Below the pieces are notes generated by a model. The model was not told the origin of the DNA and did not search any database. It saw nothing but the letters and a program-made list of their open reading frames with translations. The position numbers and the translations under genes are program-made. This document shows, one piece after another, positions 10,764-22,547 of a stretch of DNA of 64,000 bases (the stretch's first letter is position 1; each line of letters starts with the position of its first letter). This DNA is from Austropuccinia psidii (taxonomy: Eukaryota; Basidiomycota; Pucciniomycetes; Pucciniales; Sphaerophragmiaceae): the NCBI GenBank assembly GCA_023105745.1, contig JALGQZ010000008.1:49342618-49406617 (forward strand). The letters are read 5' to 3'.

Positions 10764-13369
10764 GGGTTCTTCGTTAGAAAAGTGGTTTATATAAAGTTAA
10801 AATTTCTTTCCCCTTTTGGTGCCTATGATAATATGCCTGTTTTTACTTTTGTGAATTTCAATACCATGAACTCTTTGGTAGTCTGTTCCTAGTAGAAACC
10901 CTTGGATGTGGGCATATTCAAGCACTAAAAACTCTGGGTTGAGTCTAATATTGCCTTTCCTGTGGGGTATCATTATCTCTTTGATAATAGTCCCAATGGA
11001 TGTCATCTTTCCTGATGAAAGTTTGAAATTTTTTTCCTTAGCAGGCAGGAGTTCCTCTTCCCAATTTAGGATGTGCTGGTCCAAATATTCCCTTTCCAAT
11101 ATGGAGAAGTGTGAAAAATTACAATGATCTATGGGTATTGATAATTGTCAACACAATTAGTCATCTTGGTAGCTGTCCAAAGAATATATGCCATTCCTTT
11201 GGTTGGTGTAACTAGGAATGTTTTCACATCTTGTGTAAGTTTGCACAAGTTTTTATTAGAAGTGTCTTGTGGTAATTCTGCTTCCAGCTGTATTTCCTAG
11301 ATTTCCAACTGGGTTTCCTCCTGGTACTCTACCAGGAATTCCTCTATTCGGGTCATCATCAGAGTTTGCTCCAATGGAATCACCCATACAGGCAGAATCA
11401 GAATCTTCTGCTTGTACTTATTCCTCTGGGACTTGCTCAATGGCATATGTTTTCTTCTTTTCCGTTGGAAGGGTGTTAGAAGCAGTCTTTAGACCCAAAA
11501 TTGTGACAATAGTTCTTTTTTGTTGGTCACTTCTGCCATTTCTACTCTGGGTTCGTCTTTATTTTAAACCCTGAAAAGCTGTTTCGCTCTGAAACAGTTT
11601 CCTTTATATGGGGAATATTTTCGTATACTTTTCCTCTTCCCTAAATCTTGTAACATGTTGGCAATTTCCTCTAGAGTGAATATTCTTTGCATCTGAACTT
11701 TAATTCAGGATTCAGTTCTCCTGGAAGTTGTATCAGGAGTCTGTGATTCCTCATTAAAATTTACATATGGGAATTAATGGCTTTAGATTTTTTATACTGT
11801 TTAAGACACTACTCATTAAGATCTTTGCCCAATGATTATTTGTCATTTTCAAATGACATTGTATTTTTCCATATCAAGGTACAAAGACTGTACTTCTTGA
11901 CTATTTGACTCTTCAACCATGGCCAGTTTCTTCTACCATGGATTTATTTCATTTATGTGTACTGGATACTAGCATGTCCTTTAAATTTTGTGTTTAGTCT
12001 GGCCATAATTCAGTAATCTGGTATTTTTGGTACACCACTGAATATTCCATCAATATAATTAATGAGCTGCATATTATCATATTATCCTCCACCGGGGAAT
12101 TTTCGCCAACTTGAGGCTTATGACATTTTTTCACTTCTTCCTTCTCTGAATAATTCATGTTTTCCCCATCTTGTTATCGTGAGGGGTATCTTTTCTTATT
12201 TACCAACAAGGCATCTGGTTTGATGTCTTCTTGGTGGTATGTGGTATTGTCCAAAACATTGGCCATTGTTTGGTGATTTATGTTTTGGCAGAAATCAAAC
12301 AATTTGTGAATATCTTGATGTAGATATTCCCTGTCCCTTTTGAAGTGGTATTTCTCCTCTAAGACTTGATTGAGTCTTTCTTTGGTTTCTTCTGCGGATT
12401 AACTTTGTTTAGTATAGTCCTCTTGAAGAGTGTGAATGGTTTTGGCTTTTCAGGTTTTAACCTCTTGTAACCTTAAAACATTTCATTGGATACTTTAAAA
12501 ACTTTTTGAGTTTGTCCTGAAAAGTGGGAAATTTGTAACCACAGCTCATTTCTGTTGATTCTACTCCCACATGCAACAACACTATGCTCATTCTGAGTGG
12601 GGATAATATTTCTAGTAGTAGGGCTACTCATTCTATCAGGAGGATTTAAAACTATTTCTGGGTCTTGTGTAGTTCTCTTACCAAGTACAAAAGCTTCTGG
12701 ATAATTGGGTCTGGCTTCTTCTTCCTCTGCTTGAAAGGAGTCTTGTGTTAGCCTATTATCCTTGTCTTCTCCTGGAAACTACCTGGGATTGTGAAGAGTG
12801 GTGACTCTTGGCCACTGACCTTCTGGTGCCTGAGTGGTGTGAAGCCACTAGGGGATCTGGTTGTTTTACTCCTTGTGAGCCTGAAGGAATCAGAGAATTC
12901 TCTGTCTGGCTCAGTTGTTCTTCTATGGCTTGGATAGTAGTTTTATTCTCCCTTAACCTGGCTGCCTGTTCCTCCAGGAGTTTGAAATTCCTCTCAGGAT
13001 TCGAACCTTTGGTGCTTACAATAAGGTCTTTGAAGGGTATCTATTCAAGACACAGCTTCTGGAAACCTGGTACAAGTTCTTCCAAGTGTGAAGCAAAGTT
13101 GAACCTTGGTTTTCAAATTCTCCATTGGAGTAAATATTGCAGGAATTGGTGGAGCTGAAGAGCTTGACCCATATTCCTTTGTTCTGGTGGCTTGAGGCCC
13201 TTGTTGAATTAGAAGGTGAATGGCAGAATGGGTAAAATTTAGCTAAGTGTCCTGCCATTTACTATGATGTCCAGACCCTGATCTTGTGGCTTGTAACAGT
13301 CCTTGTCTTTGTTCTGGCTTTTTTGCAAGATTTTCAGGGGCATATTAGTGCTTGCAAGAAGTCAAGAGC
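10764..13369 (-). pseudogene. Element A2 protease and gag remnant
   Basis: The end of the protease is open at 11099-10797 and reads GTDYQRVHGIEI, where element A has a TAG in place of Q. The protease active site has been lost by deletion near 11140-11160, where A has IIDSGAHC. Upstream, the acidic spacer, a damaged zinc-knuckle region, the capsid-like core and the glutamine-rich gag part can be followed to 13369 by base similarity to 26850-29350, with many indels. The solo LTR2 at 13370 interrupts the gag start. Confidence 0.8.
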
Positions 13370-15283
13370 TGTGAGCCTTGAGGTAGATTTTACATATGTA
13401 AATAGGCCAAAATTAATATTGTAATAAATTATGAACTATAAATACCCATAAGTCATGCATATATTACAAATTTACACTTTTTTATTTCAGAGAATATTAA
13501 TAATGTTATGGTGAAGGAGTAAAACCATGGATTTAAAGCCAGATTTGTATTCTACAAATAAGCTCCCCTAGATTAACTCCATAGATTAAGTAAGCTTAAA
13601 TAAACTCTATGAGGTGTTAATATGAAAAATACCTCAACACCAAATCATCAATACCACATAAAATAATGGTGAAAATGTTTTTTTTTCTCAATTCCACACC
13701 AAAATAACAGGATTGTGGGATATCCCATGTTAAATATACACTAATAATATTGTCATGCATTTCTTGGCAGTTAATATTACATTATTACTACATGAAGGTT
13801 TGATAAACCCATGGTGGATATAAATTTTTAAGCCTGCATTACTATTGTGACCTGAAAATAGCTAGGGGTGAGAAAAGACAGCAAGGGCAGCCAGGGTACC
13901 CAGCTTCTGATACCTCTGGGGCATAGATAGCCCTAAATATTGGATTAATGGCTTGACATGGCCCAATTGGTATATCAAAGCCTTTTGAGAGTCTATTTAG
14001 CAATTTAAAGTCCCATTAAGTCATAATAAAATAGCAGTTAAGCTGCTATTTTGCCATGAAAAGGAAGCAATGAGAAACCCTGATTCCTGTAAACATGTCA
14101 ATCACTATTAATTTTCCATTTATAAACCTTAAAAGAGTAATTAAAACCTTTTTTGACTAGTATCCATGAGTGTACCTCACAGAAACCAGCTATTACTGTG
14201 CTATCTGCCATTCTACACAGAAATAAGGTAGAAACTTCAAAAATTTATGAAGAATAAAATTATTAATGAATCTTCCTTAAACTTTCAGGAAAAATGTAGA
14301 AAGAGATAACTTATATAAAAATGAAAGAAATGCTGACTCCATTATTCAAACTAAAAGTCTTACTTACAGTCCATTCTTGATAATTCCACATGAACCACTG
14401 AATCTTCAAAAATACACTAAGAATAAAATCTGTGATGAAACTGCCAATAACATTGATAAATTTTATATACTAATTTTTTTTCAAATAATAGAAAATTGAC
14501 AGGTGTTACTCTTTTATTTATTAGCCATGAATTGGTTGGTATTCATGTGAAATCACTTCATTAAGTAATTAATATAATCTTATATGAGAATAAGTGATGT
14601 AACCAATTATCCAAAGAGTATTAATGGTTTCTCACCCATTTTCCTTTCAGTTTTCTCCATGGAATGCCTCTGTGAGATGTTGTTTACTTGAAATAGGCTT
14701 CCCTTTTCTGTTTTTTCTGAATCATCTTATTAGTCAATCATATTTTTGGTACCAACAAGTAAGTATTTGTTAATTCTTTCCTCAAGTGTTTTGAATCTTT
14801 CCAAATCAATCAGAAAGACCCAAAATTAGATAAATATACTATCTCTAATGGTTTTTAACTACAATATTGTTTTATTATTGTTATAAAGAAATTTTGATCT
14901 TTTAAATCCCCAATGAATCTGTCAAGTCATCCTACCGATTCCTTTCAAGGTATTATTGGGTATTAGTTATTGTTTTGACTTGATTCTTCAAGCTTTACTC
15001 TATCATTGGCGTTCTTCAAAAATCATAGTTATAATTTTACATTAAAATAATATTATAGTATTTTAATAAAAGGATTTATTATTCATACTGCTTGTAATGG
15101 GTTCTAGTAGACAAGTACTGCTTACTGTTATAATCACTAGTAGTTTATGAAGCTTATAAAATATAATTATGTCATTAATTTTTGAATTGTGGTTATGATA
15201 CATTTATTTACGTGACATAAGAGAAGTAATATTACTCTTGATTAATATTAATATTATTAAGAGCTTCATAGAAACATCTTACA
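13370..15283 (+). repeat. Solo LTR2 inserted in element A2 gag
   Basis: A 1914-bp LTR2 starts TGTGAGCCTTGAGG and ends CATAGAAACATCTTACA. The flanks are AGAGC (13365-13369) and AACAC (15284-15288). The uninterrupted sequence in element A (29351-29355) has AAAAC at this point, so the flanks fit a decayed 5-bp TSD. The A2 gag continues on either side with no internal element sequence between, so this is a solo LTR in the orientation opposite to its host. Confidence 0.9.
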
Positions 15284-15805
15284 AACACTTTATGTTCTTA
15301 GGGTATTTACATTTGAATATGGCTTGTACAAATTTGCTTTCAGCTTCTTTAGTAAATTTACCTTTAAGGTTAAAAGTTGGGAAATGATATTAATCTTCTC
15401 TGTACAAGCTATCAAGTTTGGTTTACCTTGTATGGATTCAGAGTTTCATGGCTTTCTAGCCCTTTGAGTGGCAATTGGTGTCCAATGTTTGTTGTATATG
15501 GGGCCTTTCACTGTGCCTCTTTCCTTCAGCCTTCTGGATTTCTGTGTATGAGGGTTCCACTGGTTTATTTCCCTGTTACTGGGTCTCAAGTGGTATGAAA
15601 CTTACTTCCATTGAAACAAAGGATGAGGGCCTATGAGGGCCTATTTAAAATGTATGCTTATATTGTACCCTTCTATTATGATTTATAAATGAAAATATCA
15701 ATTACTTATCAAAAATATCTCCTTGTGGGTGTATGGTTTACGGTTTTATCCCTCATATCTCACTGATTTTCTTTTAATTAAGAAGAATAATTTTATAAGG
15801 CTCTA
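15284..15805 (-). pseudogene. Element A2 gag start and 5' leader remnant
   Basis: 15284-15600 matches the region at 29345-29640 of element A, which there holds a basic 98-residue frame. Here it is broken. From 15600 to 15805 the similarity to A's leader fades. The expected primer-binding site next to the LTR is not recognisable. Confidence 0.75.
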
Positions 15806-17135
15806 AATCAGGCTGAATCTATGATAAAGTAATAATAAATGTATTCAAAACTTTAAATATAACTATGAAACAGATAATAAGAATAAAAAATGATTTAATC
15901 ATAATATTCAGGGCTTTACTATTGGGCAATAGTGGCGGTGAGCACTGTTGAAAGCCCTGGATGCAGTTTTATCAATTGGTTTATTATAAAAAAGAATACA
16001 ATGAAGGATATTATGGTGTTATAACTGAATATTTCTCAAGAGTATAACTATTGGTAAACAGTTGTACTATGTGAGAATTCAAGAGCAGGATGAGGATTCC
16101 ACTTTTGGGAAGAGAAAAGTCCCCTTTTATGCTGAAGTGGGGTGGAAGGACTATTAAATCTTTGCACATAGAGGAAGTGATTATTTTTCACTTACAAGGA
16201 CAGAATTGTGGGTATTACACACCTTTTATACCCTGTATTGGGCTACAATGTGGCTTTCAAACCACATCTAGGGAGTTTTGACAAATACAGGGTGAAAGTT
16301 CTCATTTGGGTACCACATAGACTTCTTCTAATGTTTACAATGCGTAGAATTTCACACATATCTTGTATGGGGATCTCCTATCGTCCAAACTATGAGGCAT
16401 AGAAAGATAAAAAGGATATTTTGTAGTATTTACACTTCATATTCAAGGATATCGGATAATATCCCACAATAAAGGTGCATTGGCTGAACTATAGGATTTT
16501 AACCTTCAAACTGCCACAACTTTGTCAGTTTTCACAATAATGAGCTCAAAACTGGTTACTTTTGTAGCCCTGGATGTGGTTTACACAATGGTACCTCATT
16601 GGGTATTGGTAACAGAAAATATGTAAACATTATGCCACTGTCAATTTCCATTATTCAACTATTGCCTTTGTTCTAGATGAGCTCTGAGGAAGTGGATGGC
16701 ATAATCAGGTAGTCCTGATTGTGCTTTTTCCAAAATTACTTTGCTTTGGGTATCCCACATTAAGCTGTAGAAGTTATATTAGAGGGGAATATTATATTCT
16801 CCCTTCCTTGGCTTTTTTTTTGCCATATGCTTTTTAGGTTAGGTTCTAGCTTGATTTGGATAGTAACATTGTATAGCCCTGATTGAAATATTCAACTTTA
16901 ACACCCATTTGATGGGGCTCTATATTCTTCTCTGAATTTATTTGAGAGGCAAAATTCAAGATTATGCTCAGTTTCTTCTTTGCTCAGGAATAACTTGTTT
17001 ATTCTTTGTATTATGGTTATAAAGGTTATATATTTGCAAAGAGGTGGTTTTTGCCTTTTGTTCAATAAAATATATTATCTCTTTTGGCTTAGTTTCATTT
17101 TTGGTGGTATTTTTCTCTATCATTGGTTATTTTTA
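15806..17135 (-). repeat. 5' LTR1 of element A2, end-truncated
   Basis: The left end reads AAATCAGGCTGAATCT, against TGTCAGGCTGAGTCT in element A. Similarity to LTR1 continues to about 17130, where roughly the last 60 bp (GTCATGCTTGTG...GGCTGACA in A) are missing. The inverted-repeat cluster of LTR1 is present but damaged at about 16205-16300. The right edge meets an LTR3 fragment, so the outer end was lost or overwritten. Confidence 0.85.
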
Positions 17136-17136
17136 A

Positions 17137-17837
17137 TTATGTAGTATTCCCCCCAGGGAATACTTGCAGTGTGCATTTCAAGGGATATTCAAGATGCAGC
17201 TTGAATTAGTTCCTCAAGTGTCAATGCTATATAAATCCACCCTGGAAACCACATTCATTAAATACAGTCATGTTCCATAGAAGCTCTTATTTCAACCATA
17301 GACCTTGGAAAGATCATTGAACTCAGTTCATTTCCCAATTTGGCAAGGTAAACATTTCCTCAAGCAAACAATACAGCTTCAAGGATTCAACACAGATGAC
17401 TTGGCAGCCTCAAGGTGTCAAGCTCTAAATATTTCATATATACCAGCCTCTATTTCAATATTGGTGTTTTTCCCCAGTCAATTGATAGACTAAGATTCAT
17501 TTCTATATTTATTCTCTTTCATATTGATAATGAACACTTATATTATTAAGTCAGTTACTTGCACATCTTTTGTTTCCTATCAGTGGTATTTGGTAGCCAT
17601 CCCTTACAAATTCCATTATTCTTGTTTGCAGGTTTAAGCAGTGTATAAAGATATTAATTTCTTTCTCTCTGGCCATTTGTCTTTCTTCTGTATTCTGCAT
17701 ATCATCTTGTACTTCATTATACTTATTGAAGAAATATTCTCTTTCTTATTTCTTTTATTCTTCTTGAGTTTTCCAAGTGAGTTTTCTGATTCCTTAGTTG
17801 CTGGCCACTCTTGTTATCCCCAAAAACGCCTATGAAA
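17137..17837 (+). repeat. LTR3 fragment
   Basis: Base similarity to the last 700 bp of the complete LTR3 at 35841-37515 includes a CCCCAGTCAATTGATA / CCCCAGTTAATTAATA block and the right end, AACGCCTATGAAAC against GAGCCCCTGTGACA. It is plus-oriented, abuts the LTR1 of A2 on the left and breaks the D protease-RT linker on the right. The left end of the LTR is missing. No TSD can be defined. Confidence 0.7.
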
Positions 17838-18907
17838 CCATCTACATCAAGGTTTCCAACTCTTCTGGCTCTTCCTCTTCATCCTGCAACTCTTCCAAGG
17901 AGTCATGATAAGATGAAGGGGAAAGTTCCATATTCCCATGGAGGAGATTAAGTGAGAATGTAAAGCTATATTATCCAACATATTTTATCTATTTGAAGAC
18001 TTCATATCCAGAGATTAGCAATGACTGAGGGGAGTTTAAGGAAGGAATATGGACAGACAATGGAGGTTATGGCTATCTGGAATCACCAACTAGAGCTGCA
18101 CAAGTAGTGGCAGTGGAAAGGGAATTACTGAGGACTATAAATGGATAACCAGAGCTCTTATAATAAGGACTAAAGATGATCAGCCTCTGCATTCAATAAA
18201 TGGAAGGATTAAAGTGATTAAGCAAGTGAAAGAATAATGTGAGGTCTTCTCCCTTTGGAGTATCAATTACTAACAATTCCCATTCAAAGCTTGTTAGAGA
18301 GAGGAGCTCAAACATATATTTTGTATGGTGAGTCACAAATGAAGCAGGGGAATCTCAGGAGTACAAGATATTAAGAGGAATCTTCTCTGGGAGTTCTGAC
18401 ATGGTCAAAGAATATTTGTGCGCAAGCTGCTTTGCAATGAATCATCTGGTAGCACCAGAATCAATTAGAATACTGCAAAACCTATCAGAGAGAGAAGAAA
18501 CAACACAAGAATTCCAAATTCACAATTGTGCTCTGGATGGAAAACAGTGAAGAACATTAAACACTTCATGATATGCACTAAGGCTTTTGTCTGGGTGGGA
18601 AATCTGCCTGCTGGTTGGGTAAACTGACTGTGGGGCCTTTTGAAACAAGCCTCAATTCTATTATTCCTACCAAAATAGGAACAAAAGCCCTCCTTCAATC
18701 TTCTTTCCTTTTCAGAAACCATAAACCTGTGTTCTTATTCAATAGAGAAGAATGGTGCTTCTCACGCTTATTCATACTGAAGTTATTTTTCTTATAACTT
18801 GAGCTTTAATAATCTCAAGAATGAGAAGAACTTGAATTTGGGGCTTTAGGCTTCTTCTATTGACAATTATATCTTCCTTCTGCCTATCATGGTACCTGGT
18901 AACAAGC
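17838..18907 (-). pseudogene. Element D gag end, zinc-knuckle region and protease
   Basis: From 18907 the minus strand reads LELVTRYHDRQKED, which continues the capsid-like gag domain of 52990-53576. A decayed zinc knuckle (CSYFGRNNRIEAC) around 18650-18700 lacks the second Cys and the His. The protease signature IDSGAT is at about 18448-18465, and a highly acidic stretch (EELQDEEEEPEEL) lies at about 17850-17900. Stops and frameshifts occur throughout. The order matches chromovirus-type elements in which the protease runs straight into RT. The reading is lost at the LTR3 fragment. Confidence 0.85.
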
Positions 18908-18912
18908 TCCAG

Positions 18913-19690
18913 TTTTATCCTTGAAGTATATCTTACATACTCAAAAAGGCCACAATTAATATTAAAATATATTCTCAACCATGCATAACCCATCAGTCAT
19001 GCAGATATGCAAAAATTATCACTTTGAATTTAAGAAAACCTGAATAACATTTTTTAGAATACATAAATCCATGGAGTTAATTGCAGATTTGAATTCTACA
19101 AAAATATTTACCTAGGGTAGCTCCATAGAGTGAATGAGCTTAAATTAGCTCTATAAGGTAGTAACACAGAAAATACTTCAATACCACATCCTCAATACCA
19201 CATAGAAGAATTTTGAAGATTTCTTTTTTTCTCAATTTCATTCCAAAATGATTGGAATGTGAGAACTCCCATGATACATATTAGCTAGGATTAGTGTTAT
19301 GCATGTTTGAGACACTTAAAAAATAGTACTTTTACATGCAGGTTTGGTACACCCATAGTGGATATCAGTCTTTAAGCCTAAATTACTATTCTTGAAATGA
19401 AAATAGATAAGGGGGACAAAGGACATGAAAGAGAGCCATGGTACCCAAATTCTTAGGCATCTGAGGCAGGGACAAATTTAAAGCTTCTATTAATGGCTGA
19501 TAATGGCCCAATTAGTAGACTAAAGCCTTGTGGTCTTTTAGTTACCAAGCTCACAAGGAGGTAAAAAGCAACTCACACTCCTTTAGCAATGTAAACCCTT
19601 GATTTTCTGCATGTATAAACCTTAAAAGAATAATTAAACCCTTTTTGTGGGCTATTATCCATCAATTTACCTCATGGCAACCAGCTATGC
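18913..19690 (+). repeat. Element F 5' LTR2, first part
   Basis: After the TCCAG flank the sequence TTTTATCCTTGAAGTATATC aligns to the LTR2 start TGTGAGCCTTGAGGTATATT. It follows LTR2 in plus orientation to CCAGCTATGC at 19690 and stops there. The missing remainder continues at 41272 (CTCTACTACATGCAATTCTAC). The break is a 5-bp TSD (TATGC here, TATAC at 41267-41271) created by element B. Confidence 0.9.
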
Positions 19691-21595
19691 TGTATTATTT
19701 GTCTATGGAACTGTTGATGATATTACTATTAATAAACAGTACTATGACTTTTATTATGAAATATAATGATAAAATTATCATGACCACAATTAAATAATTA
19801 ATTAATTAATTATCTTCTTTACTTTTTATACACTACTAGTGATTATAACAATAAGCAGTAATTATCTACAAGAATCAATTACTAGAAGAATTTAATAATT
19901 AAAACTTCTTTATTAAGATAATAAAATTATTTGAATATATAACTATCTTTTTCAAGAAGAATTATAAAAATAATCATTCAAGAAAACTATTATAAGAGGA
20001 AAACTTTAAGAATTAAGACAAAAAACTCATTAATACTACAAACAACTTATTGAAAGATAATAGTAGAGAAAGTTGAAGGATAATTGTGAATTTAAAGGCT
20101 TAAAATTGATTAATAACAGGATTACAACAGTATATAGTTGATTTCTATCATTTCACGTCTTTCTGATTGATTCTGAAAGAACAAACCACTTATTAATAGA
20201 TTAAATAATACTTACTTGTTGGTAATAATAGTATAATTGAATAATAAGATGATTTTGGAAAAAATAGCAATAGGAGGCATCTTTTAAGTCAGAAATATCT
20301 CACAGAGGCATGCCATGGAGCAAACGGAAAACCCATTGAGTGATAAAACAATAAAACCTTTTGGATTATTGATTGCATCATCTGTTGTCACATAAGAGTA
20401 TCGTAGTTACTTAATTTATGTTTTTATGTGACTACCAACCCATTTACGGTTAAGAATAAAAGAAGTAAAAAATGTAAATCTTCTTTTATTTCAAAATTCT
20501 GATTGATTTCTCAAATTTATCAATATTATTGGAAATTTCATCTCAGAGTGTATTTTCTGTGAATTCTTGAATATTCAGTGTTTCGAATAGAATCATCAAA
20601 AATGGACTGTAAGTAAACCTTTGGATTTTACCTATAAGAGTATGAATCTCTTTGGTTTTTATATGAATTGTATGGCTTTTAATTGGTCCTGAAAGCTTCA
20701 GAAAGATTTATTAAGAATTTTATTTTCATGAATTTTTGAAGATTTTACCTCATTTCTATGTAGAATTGCAAATAATACTATATTTCTGGTTTCTATGAGG
20801 TAGATTAATGGATACCAGTCCAAAAAGGGTTTCAATTACTCTCTTATGGTTTATCCATGAAAGATAATTAATAATTGACATGGTTACAGGAGTCTAAGTT
20901 GCTTTTTACCTCCTTGGCATGTCAAAATAGCAGCTTATTTGCAATTTTCTTATGATTTGATGAGATTTTAACTTGGTAACTAGGTTTCCAAAAGGCTCTA
21001 GAATACTAATTGAGCCAGGATCATCCATGGATCTAAGCTTTAGAGCTATCCACCCCTCAGAGGCCTCAGAAGCTGGGTACCCTGGCTCTCTTTGATGTCT
21101 TTTGTCCCCCTTAGCTATTTTCACGTCCAAAAGAGAAATTCAGACTTAAAGACTGATATCCCCTATAGGTGTATCAAGACTGTATGTAAGAATACTATAA
21201 TATCAAGTGCCACAAAAATCATTACATTATTCTTAGTGTATATGTAACATGGGATTTCTCACATTCCCATGATTATGGCGTGAAATTGAGAAAAACAAAC
21301 ATTTTCACAATTCTTTTATGTGGTTTTGAAGTGTTTTCCATATTACCGGCTCTTAGAGTTATTATAAGCTTATTCACTCAATTTAGTTACCCCAGGTGAA
21401 TTTTTGTGTAGAATCCAAATCAGGCCTTAAATGCATGGATTTACTTACTCACAAAAATGTTATTCATATTTTCTGAAATGAAAAATGATGAATTTTGAAT
21501 ATATGCATGACTTATGGGTTATGCATAGTTCAGAATTTATTTTCAAAGATAGTTATGGGCTATTTGGGTATTTAAAATATACCCCAAGGCTCACA
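19691..21595 (-). repeat. 3' LTR2 of element B
   Basis: In plus coordinates it starts TGTATTATTTGTC (a decayed TGTAAGATTTGTC) and ends CCCAAGGCTCACA. Length is 1905 bp, against 1890 bp for its 5' partner at 39377-41266. It abuts the first part of F's 5' LTR head to head, so 18913-19690 and about 20818-21595 form inverted arms. Confidence 0.92.
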
Positions 21596-22021
21596 TTCCC
21601 TCCCACCAAGAAATAAAACGGTAATACAGTTTTATTAATGATATCAAGAAGAAAAAAGCACCAAAGGCGGTTAATGTCCACTTTCCAGCTTCTTTAAATT
21701 ATTCAGATCAAGTAATTTGAAGCAAATTTATAGTCATATTCAGGCTTGTTGCCTTCTTTCATGTCTAAATCTTCTCAGGAGTTTGTGTGAGTCAGGTATC
21801 TCTGATTCTGCCAGCCATTCATCTTCATGTACTGGAGTTCTATATCTGACAAGATATTCTCTTTATTTTTACCCCTAATTCTCCTTTTGTTAATGACTTT
21901 CCTTATCCTCTTGTCTTCACTCTCTTCCACAGGTGGTACAATCAAAGGAGTTTGATTCCTTAAAGGAAAAAATTCTTTGTAAGCTGTTTGATAATGTTTT
22001 ATCAAGCTGACTGGAAAGGTG
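21596..22021 (-). pseudogene. Element B polypurine tract and pol C-terminal tail
   Basis: Next to the LTR the minus strand reads TTGGTGGGAGGGAA, a clean polypurine tract. Further right, 22005-21775 encodes the chromodomain-like end of pol in the minus strand (FFPLRNQTPLIVPP, then a Lys/Arg-rich stretch), with a frame change before the final MNGWQNQRYLTHT. The coding continues across element A at 31719, where the TSD GGGTG falls between the HP and FPVSLI codons. Confidence 0.85.
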
Positions 22022-22362
22022 GGGTGTGTCAGGCTGAGTCTATATTGAAGTAGTAATAAGAGTATTTACAACTAGAATTATGACTGTGACACGTAGAAAA
22101 TTGATTTATAATAAGAGTTTTTTGATTTAAAAGATGATTTATAATGTAATTAAAGGGTTCTACTACTGGAAAATAGTGGTGGTGAGCACTATTGAGAACC
22201 CAGGGTGCAATCTTACCAGTTGGTTTACTATAATAAGAGTTACAATAATTAAATATATAATTATACCTGTTTATTACCCAAGAGTAAAACTGTTTTTGAC
22301 AGTTTACTACATAGGGTATTTAAGAGCAGGATGAGGAAAGGGTTTTGGCAGTGAAAAGCCCT

Positions 22363-22372
22363 CCTTTTATCC
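22363..22372 (-). promoter_or_regulatory. TATA-like core promoter motif of LTR1 (3' copy)
   Basis: On the minus strand the motif reads GGATAAAAGG followed by AGGGCTTTTCAC. The same motif is at 30620-30611 in the 5' LTR and at 2408-2417 in the solo LTR of E. Placing it about 1.1 kb into the LTR gives a long U3. The transcription start itself cannot be seen. Confidence 0.5.
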
Positions 22373-22382
22373 TGAAATTGAG

Positions 22383-22547
22383 GTGAAAAGGTTGTTAGAC
22401 CTTTTCACATAGAGGAAGTGAAGATTTTTCACTCCTCATGACAGGCTTGTGGTTTGCAAACAGCCTGTATACCCTGTATTGGGCTCAGATGTGGTTTTGA
22501 AACCACATCTGGGCAGTTTGCACCAATACAGGGTGAAAATTTTCACC
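22383..22547. repeat. Inverted-repeat cluster in LTR1
   Basis: Four perfect inverted repeats are packed together. GTGAAAAGGT and ACCTTTTCAC have a 6-nt loop (22383-22408). CAGATGTGGTTT and AAACCACATCTG have a 2-nt spacer (22486-22511). An outer pair, ACCCTGTATTGG and CCAATACAGGGT (22471-22482 and 22523-22534), encloses the second. GGTGAAAATTTTCACC (22532-22547) is a 16-bp palindrome. In the 5' LTR the group is at 30631-30795, with one base of the palindrome changed. It lies just upstream of the TATA-like motif on the element strand, so it may be a U3 protein-binding or structural element. Confidence 0.85.

Larger units (their letters stand above)
8886..17135 (-). mobile_element. Decayed Ty3/gypsy element A2, relative of element A
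   Basis: On the minus strand this copy follows element A colinearly: LTR1 at 15806-17135, the leader and gag start, a solo LTR2 insertion, gag, protease, RT, RNase H and the start of integrase. Most of the integrase, the 3' LTR and its TSD are gone at the left edge (about 8886). It is far more degenerate than A, with many frameshifts, and so is an older insertion of the same family. Confidence 0.88.

Noticed and set aside
15377..15598. 73-codon plus-strand frame
   Set aside because: Antisense of the A2 gag start.
17641..17835. Hydrophobic 64-codon frame resembling a membrane protein
   Set aside because: It lies wholly in the LTR3 fragment; the hydrophobic look comes from T-rich codons.
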